Origin: Pollenia angustigena
Taxonomy: Eukaryota; Arthropoda; Insecta; Diptera; Polleniidae
Length of the DNA: 64,000 bases
Reading direction: 5' to 3'
NCBI GenBank assembly: GCA_930367215.1
Contig: OV884058.1
Coordinates: 171,040,478-171,104,477 of the forward strand
Shown here: piece by piece, positions 22,436 to 33,913 of the stretch
How the letters are laid out: every line of letters starts with the position of its first letter
Position numbering within the stretch: the stretch's first letter is position 1
Notes under the pieces: generated by a model
What the model was told of the DNA's origin: nothing
The model's input: the letters and a program-made list of their open reading frames with translations, nothing else
Databases searched by the model: none
Program-made: the position numbers and the translations under genes

Positions 22436-22541
22436 AAATAAACAGGACATTATTTAGCGTTCGGCTCACACACCCATGAACGATATCTATTTTTGTAGTG
22501 TTTGTGGAGACGAACAGAACTCTTAGTATCGGTCCTAACTA
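22436..22541 (+). repeat. Left half of the CAGTGTTCGAAAATAAA hAT-like MITE
   Basis: CAGTGTTCGAAAATAAACAG and the following 85 bp match the left part of the complete element at 43487-43747 (shared ATTATTTAGCGTTCGGCTCA and GAACGATATC). The copy ends at the mariner insertion point and does not resume after it. Confidence 0.65.
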
Positions 22542-23455
22542 TCGGGTGATTTTTTAGCTATTATCTTTTTGGCAACACTGGCTTAAACAGCTGACGCACG
22601 TTTCGTGTTTTGTTTCACTGTCAGACATTTTCAGTTTGGTCTATAATTTAACCATGAATCGTATTCCAAACGAACAACGCTTGCAAATTATTGAATTTTA
22701 TTATCAAAATGCGTGCTCTGTTTAGAAATTTTATGGTCAGTTTAATCGACCCACTGAAGCGGCTATTCGGGCTATTGGGACTAAATTTCGCACCAAATTT
22801 ACATTGTTGGACATTAAACCACCAACACGCTTACGTAGAGTGCGAAGTGAAGAAAATATCGCAGCTGTATCGGCCAGTGTTAATGATGACCATTAATTAT
22901 CGATTCGTCGCCGTTCGCAGCAATTGGGCCTCTGTAACTCAACAGCGTGAGATGATATCCAACTTTTTTTTGCCCAAAATGCAAGAGCTTGACTTGCATG
23001 ACATGTAGTTTCAGCAAGACGGTGCCACATGACACACAGCACGCTTAACAATGGACTTATTGAGAGGCGAGTTCGGTGAACATTTTATTTCACGTTTGGG
23101 ACCGGTCAATTGGCCGCCTAGATCGTGCGATTTAACGCCTTTGGACTATTTTTTGTGGGGCTATGTTAAAGCTCATGTCTATACACACATGCCCGCTTCA
23201 ATTGACGCATTGGAAGACAACATTGAAGCATTTATTCATGAGATACCGGCCGAAATGTTGGAAAGAGAATGCCAAAATTGTACTAAGCGGATGGACCATT
23301 TGAGGCGCAGTCACGATCAACATTTGCATGAAAAACTCTTCAAACATTAAATTATATGGACCGTACTATCGATTCAAATAAAGATTTCATGAATTTTTCT
23401 GAATTTTATGGGGTTTTTTTTTAAACTTTCCTATAGCTCTTAAAAAATCACCCAT
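22542..23455 (+). mobile_element. Internally deleted mariner-like element with TA duplication
   Basis: The inverted ends share GGGTGATTTTTTA, read at 22544 and, reversed, at 23438-23453, and TA flanks both sides (22540-22541 and 23456-23457). At 914 bp it is shorter than the usual 1.2-1.3 kb of mariner-group elements, in line with the internal gap in its transposase. Its right flank is the repeat copy at 23456-23863. Confidence 0.85.
22654..23350 (+). pseudogene. Mariner-like transposase pseudogene
   Basis: Starts at ATG 22654 (MNRIPNEQRLQIIEFYYQN) with a DNA-binding N-terminal region, stopped by TAG after NACSV and by a second stop before LSIRRRSQQLGL. After an internal deletion the frame resumes near REMISNFFLPKMQELDL, with stops replacing the residues before FQQDGAT and after it. 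The C-terminal half is open: GPVNWPPRSCDLTPLDYFLW to the terminal KLFKH. The catalytic pair QQD and CDLTP is visible with 36 residues between the two aspartates, whereas Mos1 has 34. The deletion removes the first catalytic aspartate region. The protein cannot be functional. Confidence 0.85.
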
Positions 23456-23863
23456 TATATTCAATTTTGTTCTTAGTTGATTTTGCATTGTTTAATTATT
23501 TTGTTTTTAACATTTTTGAAAAATATGCGAATGTTTTTTAAGCCATTTTGTAAACAACAAACGTAAAAGCCGCAGTTTTCATTATTTTGGTTACCCGACA
23601 GTTGTATTTTCGTCGCCGTCGTTGAAAATTTTTCAGTTTTATTAAATTTTGGTCAACGATATGTGTGACCTGCGTTCTCCAAGTCTGCCATTTCACATCG
23701 GCTTCTAGTGAAATATTATGGCATTTATAACGTAACGACATAATCTCTTTTAATAGTTTTTGACATGAGTTACTGACACTCTTTTTTCGCAATTTCTAAG
23801 ACAAAATTAAATATTTTGTTTCACGTCGTTTCGATGCGACAAGTTCTCACCAAAATTACAGAA
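23456..23863 (-). repeat. Inverted copy of the TCTGTTACT repeat, keeping an 84-codon frame
   Basis: Read on the minus strand from 23863, this aligns along its whole length with 25721-26125 on the plus strand: GTGAGAACTTGTCGCATCGA, AAGCCGATGTGA, TCAACGACGGCGACGAAAAT and CAAAATAATTAAACAAT are shared. The alignment runs up to the mariner insertion at 23456. Both copies contain a frame starting MRKK with SLRYK and LEADV, here 84 codons at 23538-23792, with the basic run FQRRRRK. No known domain is recognisable. Confidence 0.7.
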
Positions 23864-24918
23864 CATGGGTACAGGGTTGCATATAAATATGCGTTATAAT
23901 ATACCCGTCTATAAATCAAGATCTGATAATTTTCTAAAAATCTTTATCCATTTTGTTTTACAGGTTTCGTGATTATTAAAATTTTCAAAAAGTTAAGTCA
24001 ATCCTTAATATGCTTTATTTATTAAAAACATGTTTTAGGAGAAATTATTTTTATTTTTAAGCTCCCAATATTTTCACTGTCAAAATAAATTATTAAATAA
24101 ATGTAAAAAAAATCATCATTAATTTATTTTTTGTTTTTCTTCTTTTTCTTTACAGGTAAGCCTTCCTTGTATTAACTCACATAAAATTTCTTTTTTTAAG
24201 GCAAAGATGATGATGGGTAGAGTTAAATATATTTTTTTTTATATAAAGCATTAATAAATGTTGCGTAAGTAAAAGAAGTGGTGAAACACTTACAGAGGCA
24301 TGTCATAAAAATTAATACTTTGCCAGCAACATCTTCAGTTTAAAAGAAAAAACGTAAGTAAAAACGTCGGTAGCAGTTTTTAAGGAAGTTTTAAGTGAAA
24401 CACTTTTCAATTTTCTTGCCAAAAAGAAAAAAGACTTTAAATTAGTTAAGCTTATGTTTTTTTTATTTATTTATATAACCAACCCACTACTGGTTGGTAG
24501 CGTTTTTATTATTTTTTTTTTTTTTTTTTGTTCATAGTGTAAACACACCTTATCGCAATCCATGTACTAGACATGTGACTTTATACTCCTGCCAAATTTT
24601 ATTAGATTGCGTGCAATTTATAATTTTTCATTATAATTTCTTACGTAGTTTGTCTTCTTTTCTGTATTTTTTGTTTATTTTAATAAAAACAATTTTAAAT
24701 CCCCTTTTTTATTTAAAGTGATTTTAACTTTTATTTTTATTATTAAAAAAAAAAAAAAAAAAAAAAATCTAGTCAAACTTTAATAAAAAAAGACCTTAAA
24801 GTGAAAGTTACACATTTTGTTTAAAAATAGTTTTCCCAAAAAAATAATCGACGTAAAATATAATTGGTTTCATTTTTTAGTTTTTATTAAACAAGAAAGA
24901 AAAAAGGAAAACTAAATA
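23864..24918. other. AT-rich DNA with a recursive-splice-like site
   Basis: Apart from the splice-like motif at 24113-24160 and A/T homopolymers at 24514-24530 and 24746-24768, I see no feature. No frame looks coding. Confidence 0.45.
24113..24160 (+). other. Candidate recursive splice site (zero-length exon)
   Basis: A long T/C tract (TTTTTGTTTTTCTTC then TTTTTCTTTACAG) runs straight into GTAAGCC, giving the juxtaposed acceptor-donor CAG|GTAAG with the junction at 24155/24156. ATTAAT, a plausible branch-point word, precedes the tract. This is the ratchet-point consensus known from very long Drosophila introns. It predicts that the window lies within a long intron of a plus-strand gene. It could be chance, as no exon is visible. 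Confidence 0.45.
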
Positions 24919-25083
24919 CAGTGGAATCTCTCACGACCGGACACCGAAGCGACCATAAAATGTGTCCATACAAGGGAAATGTCCTTTCAAAAGAATTTAA
25001 TGATTTCCTTTAGAATGCTGCTGGGATCAGGAAAAAGCGTGCGTCGCACAGGGGTGTCCGTTACGAGAGATTTTACTATACTG
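24919..25083. mobile_element. 165-bp pogo/Tigger-like MITE with TA duplication
   Basis: Left end CAGTGGAATCTCTCACGACC with GGACACC, right end GGTGTCCGTTACGAGAGATT then TTACTATACTG, flanked by TA at 24917-24918 and 25084-25085. The inverted core is AATCTCTC..GACCGGACACC with small gaps. The interior is non-coding. Confidence 0.75.
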
Positions 25084-25720
25084 TATTTTGTCCATTTCAA
25101 TGAAAATTGATTATGTAAACATCGATTTTTGTTACTTTTTTGTTTGTTAAGTCTAAAACAAATACAAATATTGCTTAAAAACTCGTACGTTTATACTTTA
25201 AACTTTAAAGTAAAATTTGGGACTTTGTTTTTACCCAAAATTTTGGTTTGAATACATTTTTTTTTTTTATTGTAATGGTCATTTGAGTGTGAACAAAATG
25301 TTTACAGAAGTTTCATGTGTTATTTGGAACCATATGAAATAATAAAGCTGATGATGACCACACCGCTAGTAACCAGCCACTCACTACCACCTTCAATGCA
25401 AAACTGCAGCTACCACACGTGTGCCGAAAAGACTGAAAAAAGCTTAGGAGTATGTTTTTGTTTTTTTTTTTCTTATGGGAACTTTATATATTTAAAAAAT
25501 TGTATTTCCAATTGAATTTGGAAATGTTTTTTTAAACGGGTGTATTTTTCCAAGCCCTACACTCAAAAGACAAATCAATCCGTTCGTATTTAAATCAAGC
25601 CGCAGCCTTGTTAATAATACGGTAAGAACGGATTTTCTTAAACCAAGTACAGAATGCTTGATTCAAGTACGGATCATTCGAGTGCCCCGTACTTAAAATA
25701 AACCGAAAACAGTACCCAAG

Positions 25721-26434
25721 CTCTGTTACTATAGTGAGAACTTCTCGCATCGAAAAAATGGGACACAAAATATTCCATCGTTTCTCGAAAAGTGAGAAAA
25801 AAGTGTGTTTATAACTTATGTCGAAAATTATCAAAAGAGATAACGTCATTACGTTATAAATTACATAACACTGCACTCGAAGCCGATGTGACATTGCAGA
25901 CGTTAAGAACGTTAGTAACACTTATCGTTGACGGCGACCAAAATTTACAAAAATTTTACATTTTTCAACGACGGCGGCGAAAATAGAACCGTCGGCTTTA
26001 CCAAATAATGTAAAGTGCGACTTTAATGTTTGCTGTTTGCAAACGATCTTTAAAAACATTCGTATATTTTATAAAAATGTTAAAAACAAAATAATTAAAC
26101 AATAAAAAAATGTGCCAAGAACAAAATATTATTATTATATTTTTTTACATTTTGCATTTTTAATATATTTTTTACTGTTGGAATTTTTCCTGGCCCTGTT
26201 TTTATTCGTGAGTTTATTTGACAGTTCAAAGCGGTAACTTTTCTCACAAAAATATTACAGACACACTTTTTCTGTAAACTGGCGAGTAATTTCCTTACGT
26301 GACAGCTAGTACTCGCCAAAAAAAGTTACAGATACAGTTTAGTGAGAAAAACAGCTGTTTGTTTCAATTTATGGCATTTTTGTTTCATTTCACACATTTA
26401 AATCGAAAAGTTTCTCGACGTGAGAGTTACAGAG
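25721..26434 (+). repeat. Second copy of the TCTGTTACT repeat, probably a 714-bp inverted-repeat element
   Basis: 25721-26125 aligns with the minus-strand copy at 23456-23863. A right end near 26410-26434 (TCGACGTGAGAGTTACAGAG) mirrors the left end CTCTGTTACTATAGTGAGAA imperfectly, suggesting a full element. It keeps a 64-codon frame at 25792-25986 (MRKKCVYNLCRK, SLRYKLHN, LEADV, FQRRRRK). A further GTGAGAAAA-type inversion lies near 26235-26350. Confidence 0.55.
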
Positions 26435-26440
26435 AATGGA

Positions 26441-27725
26441 CTAAGGATTGAGTTAATTAAAAGTGAGATAAAATTAATCTCAAACTGTGCTTGATTTAAC
26501 ATTTTCTAAAGGCTTAATGAAATGTGCGAATACATGTGATTCGTCGAACCATATTGAACCTAAGAAAACTTTTTGTTAAATTTTATATATTTAGTTTTTT
26601 TTTTTTTTGAAATGCATTTGAGAGGCTTCATTTTTGACAGTAGCGTAAGTTTATGCATATTATAGTAGGGCCTTTAAATGGTTTATTCTCGATTCGTACT
26701 TGAATTAATCCGATAGTGAGATATATTGCTTTTAACCTAAACATATACCCCAGAGAACCAGATAGAATATTATATATTTTACTTACCCGTTACACATGTT
26801 TATATTACTTTTCTTGTATTCCGCCCTTTGTTTACAGAAGAATTCTCCATTATAAGACTCCAGCAGCATGACTAAAATGTTTTTTCAATCATTCTACTTT
26901 GAAAATTTGGTATATTTAACAAAATAATTTTTACAAATAGAATATGGGAATTATTGCTTCTTATTTAACTTTTTAAACAAGATAGTTATCTAAATTTTTG
27001 TTCTTGTAGTGTGGTTGTTGTTTGTTTACAAAACGAATTGTTTTTACCTTCTCTCGAAGTGTGGTTGTTGTGTGTGTAAATAAAAGATGTTTATAGGCAA
27101 AAATTACGTACAAATTGTTGAAGACACAAAAAGGTGTAAAAGATTCCAAAACTACTTTTTTAAACTGGTAATTGAAATAGCCGAATAGTCTAGTCTATTT
27201 TCCAAAATGATGGCTTTATATTTATGATGTCAATATACTGGTGATAGTTCGGAAAATATTTTATCGGGATTGATATACACAGTGGTATTCAAAGCCCTTT
27301 TGGAGGTTTTAAATATTCGATGTTCTACTTTTATTTCTTTGAGGATCCACTAAAATTGAAATTTCAGTTTTGCTTTTGAATTTTAATAAAGTTTCCGCTT
27401 AAAAAATATTTTAGATTAATACACCTCTCAAAGAAGACACCTTTAAAACGGTTTCAATCAGTTATTTTAATTAAAAAAACACTGAACACGTTATATTGTA
27501 AAATTGTTAATAATTGTCAATAATTGATTGCAAACAAATACATGGTTTAGATTTGAGCAAGAAAATTTCATTGTACAAAAGCATGCAAAGTTTTTTATTC
27601 ATACATATTTTTAGGAAATATAAACAAATTGCTTAAAAAAACTACCTAAAAAATAGTTCCTTTAAAAACGTGCATTTATAAGAGTGACTTAAGAAGTCAG
27701 TTTTATTTTGTTTAGTAGGAATGTT
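26441..27725. other. AT-rich DNA without recognised features
   Basis: No coding frame or clear element. A short direct duplication AAGTGTGGTTGTTG occurs near 27006 and 27057. Confidence 0.5.
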
Positions 27726-27967
27726 TACACAGAAAAAAATAAAAATTGATTTCAATTAAAAAATTGTGATATTAATTAAAAAATTAATTAAATTTGCACC
27801 AGTAAACAAATTAATAGTATCAATTAAACCAGTTAATAGTATTAATTAAACGTTTAATTTACTTGATTAAACGTTTAATTCACTTGATTAAATGTTTAAT
27901 TAAAACTGATTTTATTTTTGATTAATGCTTTAATTGGTGAATAATTTTGGAGAATTTTTTCTGTGTA
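27726..27967. repeat. Complete MITE with TACACAGAAAAAA ends
   Basis: TACACAGAAAAAAAT opens and ATTTTTTCTGTGTA closes a 242-bp AT-rich element. Inside, a 21-bp unit ATTAAACGTTTAATTTACTT is repeated about three times near 27840-27900. It serves as the reference for the fragments at 1-124 and 1661-1737. Confidence 0.7.
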
Positions 27968-29469
27968 GACATCTATCACCAACATCATTTGCTCAGCTGT
28001 TTTTTTTTATTCTTTTAAAAACACAATTTTTGTAGGATTGAAAATAGAAAAAAACTGCAATTTAAAGAAACTTTTAAATGGACACTCTTTCACCTTGCTT
28101 CACCGTCCGTATACTCTTATTCTGAAATATCGGTGAGTTTAAATCCCGAACGATTTGCATATCACGGGAATGATATTTTTGTATTCTAAAAATTCCGAGA
28201 TTTTTAAATTTTTTAAGTAATTTTCATTGTTCTAAATCACGAGCAAACAGCTCGTGCGCTTCATTTTACAGTGTTGCCACATTCTTTTACTTTTGATTGT
28301 TGCCACTTTCACTTAATTTTCACCTATTTGTATATTAAAAAATGGTGACCCCTAAAACTTCATAATTATTGACTTTGTAAATAAATTTAATAAATTTTTT
28401 TTGTCAATGATTAATTAACTTGCCTAAATTAGTCATACATGCTACACGATTTTAAAACTTTATTGCTCTGGCAACTGTAGAAATCTTTTTGGTGTACAAT
28501 AACAGCTGACTACTTAAAAGTAAAAGTAAATTACAAAAAATGTAAACAAAACTCAAAACTTAATTTGTAAATGGAACAGTTCTTCTGTGTAAGCTTATTA
28601 ATTTTAACAAATAGAAACTGGGAATTATTTCCTTCCGAAGGTAACTTTATATTATATTCAACATTTTTCGAATTTATTCTTATTAATTTTATTTAAAGAA
28701 GAGCAATTTATTTAATTTAATAAAGAGCAATTCGTTTAGTTCAAAGAAAATGCTTAAAACGATCTTCAATTGATTTTAAAACGACAGGCTGTTAGCTGAC
28801 CGGTTTTAAATCATGAGTTTTAAAACATTTTTGTTCGCAAAACACAAAAATTGATTTCAGTATGTCTCAAATATTTATTCTACTTTAGTCGAAAGTATCA
28901 AAATTTATTTATTTCAGGCTTCAGACGATAGGAGCTCTCTGTGCATTTAACAAAAAAATTTTAAATTAAAAATGAAAAAATAAACTTTTTGGAAAAAAGA
29001 AAAAAATTAACTTTTATTTTTAAGCAAATGGGGGTTTTTTAACACACAAATGTACCATTTACTTGAAGGTTCATTAAAAGAAACTCCTTTCTTAAAAATG
29101 TTTTTTTTTTACAAAAATTTATCTTTTGTAAAAGTCTTAAATATATTCTAAAGTAGCATAATATATGTACGTAAATATGTATGTATGCATATATAAATTC
29201 CCTGCAAATAATATTGGACCACCTGATCCATTTTGATAAAATGGACTACTCAATTCATTGTTAAAAAGTGTTTGTAGTGAGACGACATGTCTTCGTTTTT
29301 TTACCACTTGCTTTCGTTTTTAAACGTTTTAAAACTACTCCTTTGTAGTCCAAAGCTGGGTTATATGCTCCTACCCTAGGACATCGTAATGTTAAATAGA
29401 CCATTTTTTCCATACATTGGGGTTACTTTTGGACTAGTCCTAGTCCCTTGTGGGCTAATGTAACTGCAA
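27968..29469. other. AT-rich DNA without firmly recognised features
   Basis: CAGTGTTGCCACATT (about 28270) and GGCAACTG (about 28480) could be hAT-like ends but are too short to call. 29190-29460 is more GC-balanced and holds the palindromic GGACTAGTCC. No coding region was recognised. Confidence 0.4.
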
Positions 29470-30320
29470 ACTTCCTTTCCCAAAAAGTACATTTTACCAA
29501 AAAAAATTGTCTTCAACAATAATTAAATTTAATAGAGACTTCCTTTGATAAAAAAATTAATCTTTAAAAACGAACATTTTACAAACAAGTAACAACAGAT
29601 AAATATTACAAAAAGTACCTATAAACAAAAAAGGACTTTAACAAAGGAATGTCATTTATAATAAAATACATACATACATACATTCTTAAAAATATCCTTG
29701 GAAAAAGCATCCAAAAAAAACCCTTTTACAAAAAAGTTCCTTCAAAAAAAAAAAAAAAAAAATACTTCTACAAAAAACTACATTTCACAAAACAGCAACT
29801 TTTACACAAAGTATCTTTCACTAAATAGTGCCTTTAGAATGAATACATATATTTCATAAAAAAGTATCTACTAAAAAAAAAGATACCTTTTGTAAAAAAC
29901 TACCTGTCATTGTACTACCTACTACCTTTTACAAAAGTCTTTTTACAAAAAAGTTTCATTTACAAAAAATACCTTTTACTAAAAAGCAATTTACTAAAAA
30001 AAAATTACGTTTTACTAAAAAGGTATTTTAACTAAAAACTACCTTTTACGAAAAGTACCTATTACAAAAAGTACCTTTTAATAAAAAGTACCTTTCATTA
30101 AAAACTACCTTTTACTAAAAATTACCTTTTACTTAAAAATGCCTTTTACTTAAAAGTACCTTTTACTAGAAAGTACCTTTTAATAAAAAGTACCTTTTAC
30201 TAAAATGTTTTTATTACAAAAAATATCTATTATAAAGAAGTACATTTTACAAGAAGTATACATATTTTACAAAAAATACATTTACAAAAAAAATTCATTT
30301 TGGAAAAAAACCATTTTTTA
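29470..30320 (+). repeat. Degenerate ~18-20-bp minisatellite (TACCTTTTACTAAAAAG)
   Basis: The word TACCTTTTACTAAAAAG or a close variant recurs about every 18-20 bp. It is best preserved from about 30000 to 30215 and more degenerate leftwards, where ACAAAAAAG..CCTTT variants continue. There is strong strand asymmetry: A-runs alternate with CCTTTT on the plus strand. Confidence 0.8.
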
Positions 30321-30337
30321 AAATGTAACTTTTACGT

Positions 30338-30745
30338 GGGATGTGGAGGCGTCTTTCTCCGACTCCAACCGCTGAAATTATTTAAGTCTGACTCCAACTC
30401 TGACCCCTAATACTCTAACCTTGATGCTAAATGTATGAGACTGGTCTACATTTGACAAAAAACTCTTTTTTTAATGCAATACCTTTAAAATGGTAAAATA
30501 GGTAAGCATTAAAATGATTCTGTAATGATTTCAAGTCGCTATAATAAATCTAACACGTGCTTGCATATGTAAATAGTACTAGTCCATATTATCTAAGTTA
30601 AGCATTTTTAAAGCATACCCTCTTATAGTTTTTTTATTTTGGAAAATTTTTATGCCGAAAAAAATTGAAGTCGGAGTCACGAGTTATTGTGGGTACTCCA
30701 CTCGGACTCTGGTACTAAAACCTCCACTTCAGCTCCACAGCCCTG
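30338..30745. mobile_element. hAT-like element ending CCACAGCCCTG
   Basis: GGGATGTGGAGGCGTC at the left and AGCTCCACAGCCCTG at the right form inverted ends of the CAGGGCTGTGGAG type, common among animal hAT elements. Subterminal GACTCCAACTC / GAGTCGGAGT words occur on both sides. Flanking ACTTTTAC and CTTTTTAC resemble a decayed 8-bp duplication. Confidence 0.6.
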
Positions 30746-31969
30746 CTTTTTACAATTATATTTTTTTTTATGATTTAATTGAAGCAATTTAGCGATTTCT
30801 TTAAAGGAAAATTATTCAAAATTAACAATCTTGTACAATTTTCTCTTAATAAGTTTTCTTAGAAAAAATCTAAACAATTTTTTTTACACACCAATAAAAT
30901 ATTCAATACAAATTATGTAGAAAACGAAAAAAGGAGTGAAATGAAAAGCTACCTAGTTAATAGCAACCCAGTTAAACCATTAAATTATAACTAAATTAGT
31001 TCAATAACAACTACAACAACTAAATACGAATAATTTAAAGCTCAACACAATCAACTTCAACTACTTCAGACACAAGACTAAAATTTAAAGTTAAAAAAAA
31101 CGGCAAAAAGTAAAAATACGTTAAGTATTGTTGTTATTGTTGTTATTGTATTTGTTCAAATACAAGTTAAAAACTTAATTAAATCAGTGTTAAAGGAAAA
31201 TCTCTTGAATGCGACCGAGAGAGTGTGTGTGTGTTCAAACTCAATAAAACTGAAAACATTTAAAGAAATATCTGGTGAAGAAACTACCAAGCCCACCTTT
31301 TTAACGGTTTTTTACAAAATAAATAAAACACACACAGATACAATTTTTGTTTTTCAGTTAGCAACTTTTTTTTTCAACAAATGACATGGTAGTAAAAGTT
31401 TTTTGTTGCAGTTGCAACTACTTACAAAACTAAAGTATGTAGTTGCTTTTTTCAACTTCTTTACGAATCTATTAAAACTAAACCAGAAGACAAATGTGTA
31501 ACTTAAAGTTTGTTTCTGGCTGTCGACGTTTTTTTTTCTTTAGACAATTCGTCTTTTGAAAAATAAATAAAATGTAGTTAAAGAAGGTGGTCATTAAGTT
31601 TATGGCCATTAGTTTTAAGAAAAAAAAAAAAAAAAAAAATTAAAAGTAAAGAAATAAAATTTAACAGTTACTTACATAAATGAACGTACTCTCCCATTTA
31701 TAAAGAAAGTATCATAAAAGTACCGGAATTATTTTTAAATTTAAATTTTCTAACCTTGTTACATTGTACACTACTTTTTATTAATGCAAAATTTCCATTT
31801 AGCAAATTAATGAAATTTTCTATTATTGTTTTACTTTTCTTCTCGATTTGTTTGTTTTATTTTTATTTAATCGTTAATGTTCATTAAATATTTGTTGGTT
31901 TTGATAAACTCAAAAAAATCATTACTTTTATTTATTTTAGATGATGTTTGTTTTTATGTTTATGGATTT

Positions 31970-32000
<31 letters not shown>

Positions 32001-32289
32001 GAGGATGATTTGAGGAAATATTTAAAATTTGTACACATGTTAATGGCGCAATAAAAAATTTCGTTGCAACATTTCTGTATTTAACATGAGTAGAACATAA
32101 AAGTCTAAACATAAATTTGATAATGATGCCAAACATAGATCTTTAAGAAAATAGAAGACGACTGCAGTTTTTGATTAATAAAATATTTTAGTTTGGTTGC
32201 CATTCGTAATGCTATGTTCATACGACGATTTAAATCGCTCGTTTCGCTCTCTGCAACTAGCTTGCCAAACATGCTGTTCATACGATTCA
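30746..32289. other. AT-rich, apparently single-copy DNA with a T-run
   Basis: No gene recognised. A run of about 29 T residues lies at 31971-32000 and an A-run at 31620-31640. Mixed low-complexity text (ACAACTACAACAACTAA near 31010) is typical of fly introns or intergenic DNA. Confidence 0.45.
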
Positions 32290-32396
32290 TTCTTGTTATA
32301 CCCTCTACCACAATTAGTTGTGATTAGGGTATAATTAGTTTGTCATTCCGTGTCAAACTTTTTAAATATTCATCTCAGACCCCATAAAGTATATCT

Positions 32397-32639
32397 GTGG
32401 CATTTTGACGAAACATCTTAAGTCGAATTTAAAAAGTTAAAAAAAAATGTTGTTAATCATACGAATTTTCATTAAAACAACTTTTTTGTTTAAGTTTTTA
32501 AAATTTTGTATTATAAACGAAATTTTTCTTTAGTTTTGATTTATTTTATTATTTGCTAAAAATAATTTTTTCACCAAGTTTTTTTTTTAAACTTTTTTGC
32601 TATCTTATCTCGACTTAAGATGTTTTGTCAAAATGCCAC
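32397..32639. repeat. 243-bp MITE (GTGGCATTTTGAC ends)
   Basis: GTGGCATTTTGACGAAACAT with CTTAAGTCGA is mirrored by TCGACTTAAGATGTTTTGTC then AAAATGCCAC, giving ~30-bp inverted ends. It splits copy F at the GTATATCT / ATATATATTCTGGG position. A second copy, itself interrupted, is at 59450-60769. Confidence 0.85.
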
Positions 32640-32879
32640 ATATATATATTCTGGGTCCTTGAGAAATTCTAAGTCGATTTAGCCATGTCCGTCTGTCTGT
32701 CTGTTGAAAACTCGCTCACTTTCGAAAAACTCAAAAGAAATAAACAAAATTGGTGTCAAATTGCTTGTAGTTATCCTAAGCAGTTTGGGATTGAAATCAA
32801 AATGTGGAACCACCACCTAAAAAAATTTGATTATTTTGTTACAACAACTAACATAAATGGTGAAACAATGGACGGAATG

Positions 32880-33640
32880 ATATAAGATTTTGGAAAAACT
32901 CGGTTTATTCGACTGGAAATCCCGCTGTAAAATTTCGCGAACATCCGTCTATAATTTACCCTAGGCCCCATATAAGCCCTACTCCCGGAAAATAGTTTAG
33001 TACGCCTAAAACCATAATTAATAACGCTATCATAGCACATTTTGGCTGGTCTCAGTTTCATAGAACTAGAAATGACACTGTGAAATATCGCGAAGATCGG
33101 TCCATAATTTACCCTAAGCCCCATATAAACTGTACTCCCGGAAAACAGCTTAGTACGCCTAAAATCATAAGTAAAAATGCTATCATAACAAATTTTGTCT
33201 CGTCACAGTTTTATTGGACTAGAAATAACACTGTGAACTTTCGTGAAGATCGGTCCATAGGCCCCATATAAACCCTACAACCGGAAAACAGTTTAGAACG
33301 CCTAAAACCGTAATTAACAATGCTACCATAATAAAAATTGGTGCGTCACAGTTTTATAAAAGTTAAATTTCGCGAAGATCGGTGTTGATTTACCCTAGGC
33401 CCCATATAAAACCTTCTTCCGGAAAACAGTTTAGTACGCCTAAAACCGTAATAAATAATGCTATCAGAATAAATTTAATGCTTCGCATTTTTATATGACT
33501 AGAAATCAAACTAATAAATTTCGTGATGATCAGTTCATAATTTACTATAGGCCTTATATAAAGCCATCTCTAGTAAAATAATTAAATACGCCTAAAACCG
33601 TAGCAGATATAGAGATTGCGGTAAAATTTCTTCCAACTTA
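32880..33640 (+). repeat. Degenerate tandem units, 138-153 bp
   Basis: CCGGAAAA-CAG occurs near 32985, 33138, 33281 and 33419, preceded each time by GGCCCCATATAA and followed by TTAGTACGCCTAAAACC and AATGCTATCA. The spacing is 153, 143 and 138 bp. A fifth, more decayed unit reaches about 33640. Confidence 0.8.
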
Positions 33641-33913
33641 GCTTCATTTGGCCAAAAAAAATTTATGCAATTTTGTGATGTACGGTCCATAATATATCTT
33701 AGATCCATTTTAGGTCAAGCCCGACCATATGATTCCCTACACCACAGTACTTAAAAAGAATTTTTGACAGTGGCTACATAAATAGAGATCTATGTATGGT
33801 TTAAATTTTATTAAAATCTGTTTGATAGTTTCGGAGGGAAAGAATTACCTCCTTACCTCCCCTCGTAGTCCTATTTTTTATGAAATGCATAGCTTATGTG
33901 TCAATATAAATAT

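Larger units (their letters stand above)
32290..33713 (+). repeat. Dispersed fly repeat (copy F) with ~145-bp tandem units
   Basis: Opens TTGTTATACCCTCTACCACA and GATTAGGGTATAATTAG, then CAGACCCCATAAAGTATAT, a nested MITE, and GATTTAGCCATGTCCGTCTG followed by TCTGTCTGTTGAAAACTC. The same order occurs in copy E (10981-13470). The part from 32880 to 33640 is made of degenerate units with CCGGAAAACAGTTTAGTACG and GCCTAAAACC. No coding sequence. Confidence 0.65.

Noticed and set aside
23945..23965. A second splice-like acceptor-donor (TTTTACAGGTTTCG)
   Set aside because: GTTTCG is a poor donor sequence and the tract is short, so it does not meet the recursive-site consensus.
28270..28490. Possible hAT-like MITE with CAGTGTTGCCA / GGCAACTG ends
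   Set aside because: The inverted match is too short, and no 8-bp duplication or subterminal motif cluster supports it.
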